Source: Cyclobacteriaceae bacterium (lineage in GTDB: Bacteria; Bacteroidota; Bacteroidia; Cytophagales; Cyclobacteriaceae). Taken from it: DNA of 5,351 nucleotides. Location of the stretch: contig JABFSY010000500.1 of the NCBI GenBank assembly GCA_013140395.1, positions 1 to 5,351 on the forward strand, read 5' to 3'. The stretch's first letter is position 1. Every line of letters begins with the position of its first letter. Shown here one piece after another: positions 4,621-5,351 of this stretch. The position numbers were made by a program, and so were the translations under genes. The notes beneath the pieces were generated by a model. It searched no databases. It worked only from the letters and a program-made list of their open reading frames with translations, and was not told where the DNA came from.

Positions 4621-5351
4621 GTGAATTTCGATGTCATTATTGTTGGCGGTGGGATTGTGGGCTTAGCCACAGCTCTCCAAATTAAAAAAACAAATCCAGC
4701 GCTTCGCTTTCTCGTTCTTGAGAAGGAGAATGAACTTGCCAAACATCAAACCGGAAATAATAGCGGAGTGATTCATTCCGGTATTTACTATAAGCCAGGC
4801 AGTTTGAAAGCGACCAACTGCATTCGTGGCTATCAATTGCTCATTGATTTCTGCCGAGAACACGATGTGCCTTTTGAAATGTGTGGAAAGATAATTGTTG
4901 CCACCGATGAATCCGAGCGCCCACTATTGCAAACGCTGTTCACACGGGGCGAACAAAATGGTCTCACCCATTTAAAGAAGCTCGCAAAAGAAGAATTGAA
5001 AGAATACGAACCACACGTTGCGGGTATTGAAGGGATATTTGTCCCCCAAACCGGAATTGTCGACTACAAGCTAGTGGCGGAAGCTTACGGCAAGGCGCTA
5101 CAAAAAGAACAAGCTGAAATTCGTTTGAACGAACGAGTTATTTCTCTAAAAAAAGAGACCAATAAAATAATTGTTGTCACGGACAAACAAAGCTATGAGG
5201 CAAAGTTGGTTATCAATTGTGCCGGGCTCTACTCTGATAAAGTGGCGGCCATGACTGTGGCGAATCTAAATGTGAAGATCATACCTTTTCGAGGCGAATA
5301 TTTTAAGCTTAAAAAAGAAAAGGAGTATCTGGTAAAGAACCTAATTTACCC
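4621..5351 (+). CDS. lhgO: L-2-hydroxyglutarate oxidase/dehydrogenase LhgO, 3'-truncated by the window edge
   Basis: LhgO oxidises L-2-hydroxyglutarate to 2-oxoglutarate using FAD. In E. coli it passes electrons to the membrane quinone pool. It removes a wasteful or toxic side product of central metabolism. The frame is open for 243 codons to the window end, about 60% of the usual 400 residues. Visible are the FAD dinucleotide-binding motif VGGGIVGLA (8-16), the ribose-binding acidic residue at the strand end (VLEKE, Glu34), the diagnostic HQTGNNSGVIHSGIYYKPGS (42-61) with SLKA following, CGKIIVATDE, GIFVPQTGIVDY, NCAGLYSD and PFRGEYFKL. These closely match E. coli LhgO (YgaF). The start is GTG: an in-frame TGA at 4603 excludes longer versions, and no ATG lies near. 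GAGGAAA stands 10 nt upstream as a possible ribosome site. The neighbours do not form an obvious pathway with it. Confidence 0.94.
   Translation, partial: MNFDVIIVGGGIVGLATALQIKKTNPALRFLVLEKENELAKHQTGNNSGVIHSGIYYKPGSLKATNCIRGYQLLIDFCREHDVPFEMCGKIIVATDESERPLLQTLFTRGEQNGLTHLKKLAKEELKEYEPHVAGIEGIFVPQTGIVDYKLVAEAYGKALQKEQAEIRLNERVISLKKETNKIIVVTDKQSYEAKLVINCAGLYSDKVAAMTVANLNVKIIPFRGEYFKLKKEKEYLVKNLIY

Noticed and set aside
4663..4863. Minus-strand open frame antisense to lhgO
   Set aside because: The plus strand encodes unmistakable LhgO motifs across the whole stretch.

Overview
The window most likely comes from a member of the Bacteroidota, probably a Cytophagales-type environmental bacterium. 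This is an inference from four things. Start codons sit behind A/T-rich leaders, mostly without a clear Shine-Dalgarno. Two good matches to the Bacteroidota promoter element TAnnTTTG lie just upstream of genes. The MsrB has a lipoprotein-type N-terminus. The sensor-like protein ends in the Glu/Gln-rich coiled coil (EEMRQNMEELQATQE) common in sensor proteins of this phylum. There are no RNA genes, mobile elements or CRISPR arrays, and the region reads as ordinary chromosome.

Layout, left to right. (1) The 3' two-thirds or more of msrA (+), cut by the left edge just after where the catalytic Cys should be. (2) A 170-nt convergent intergenic region with a short TAGGTT repeat and a strong bidirectional terminator. 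(3) A two-gene minus-strand operon. A small secreted YfiR-like (DUF4154) protein comes first, followed 10 nt later by a 579-aa membrane protein with a periplasmic helical sensor region, HAMP, a second HAMP-like segment, GAF and a C-terminal coiled coil, but no recognisable output domain. (4) A divergent control region of about 210 nt between the corrected yfiR-like start and msrB, holding a TAnnTTTG box, a 10-bp tandem repeat and a 10-bp inverted repeat. (5) msrB (+), a probable lipoprotein methionine-R-sulfoxide reductase, ending in a perfectly palindromic terminator. (6) A class II glutamine amidotransferase (+) of the Dug3/YafJ/EgtC group, whose true start must be the Met-Cys at 3689. (7) The first 243 codons of lhgO (+, GTG start), an FAD-dependent L-2-hydroxyglutarate oxidase/dehydrogenase cut by the right edge, with a well-formed Bacteroidota promoter.

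How the parts may fit together. MsrA and MsrB repair the S- and R-epimers of methionine sulfoxide. The amidotransferase family includes enzymes acting on gamma-glutamyl thiols such as glutathione or ergothioneine precursors. LhgO removes L-2-hydroxyglutarate, a by-product of 2-oxoglutarate reduction. A loose oxidative-stress and metabolite-repair theme is plausible, but separate terminators and promoters argue against a single operon. The most interesting element is the yfiR-like/HAMP-GAF pair. In Pseudomonas, YfiR represses the HAMP-containing diguanylate cyclase YfiN from the periplasm. Here the adjacent HAMP protein has no GGDEF domain, so this pair would have to signal another way.
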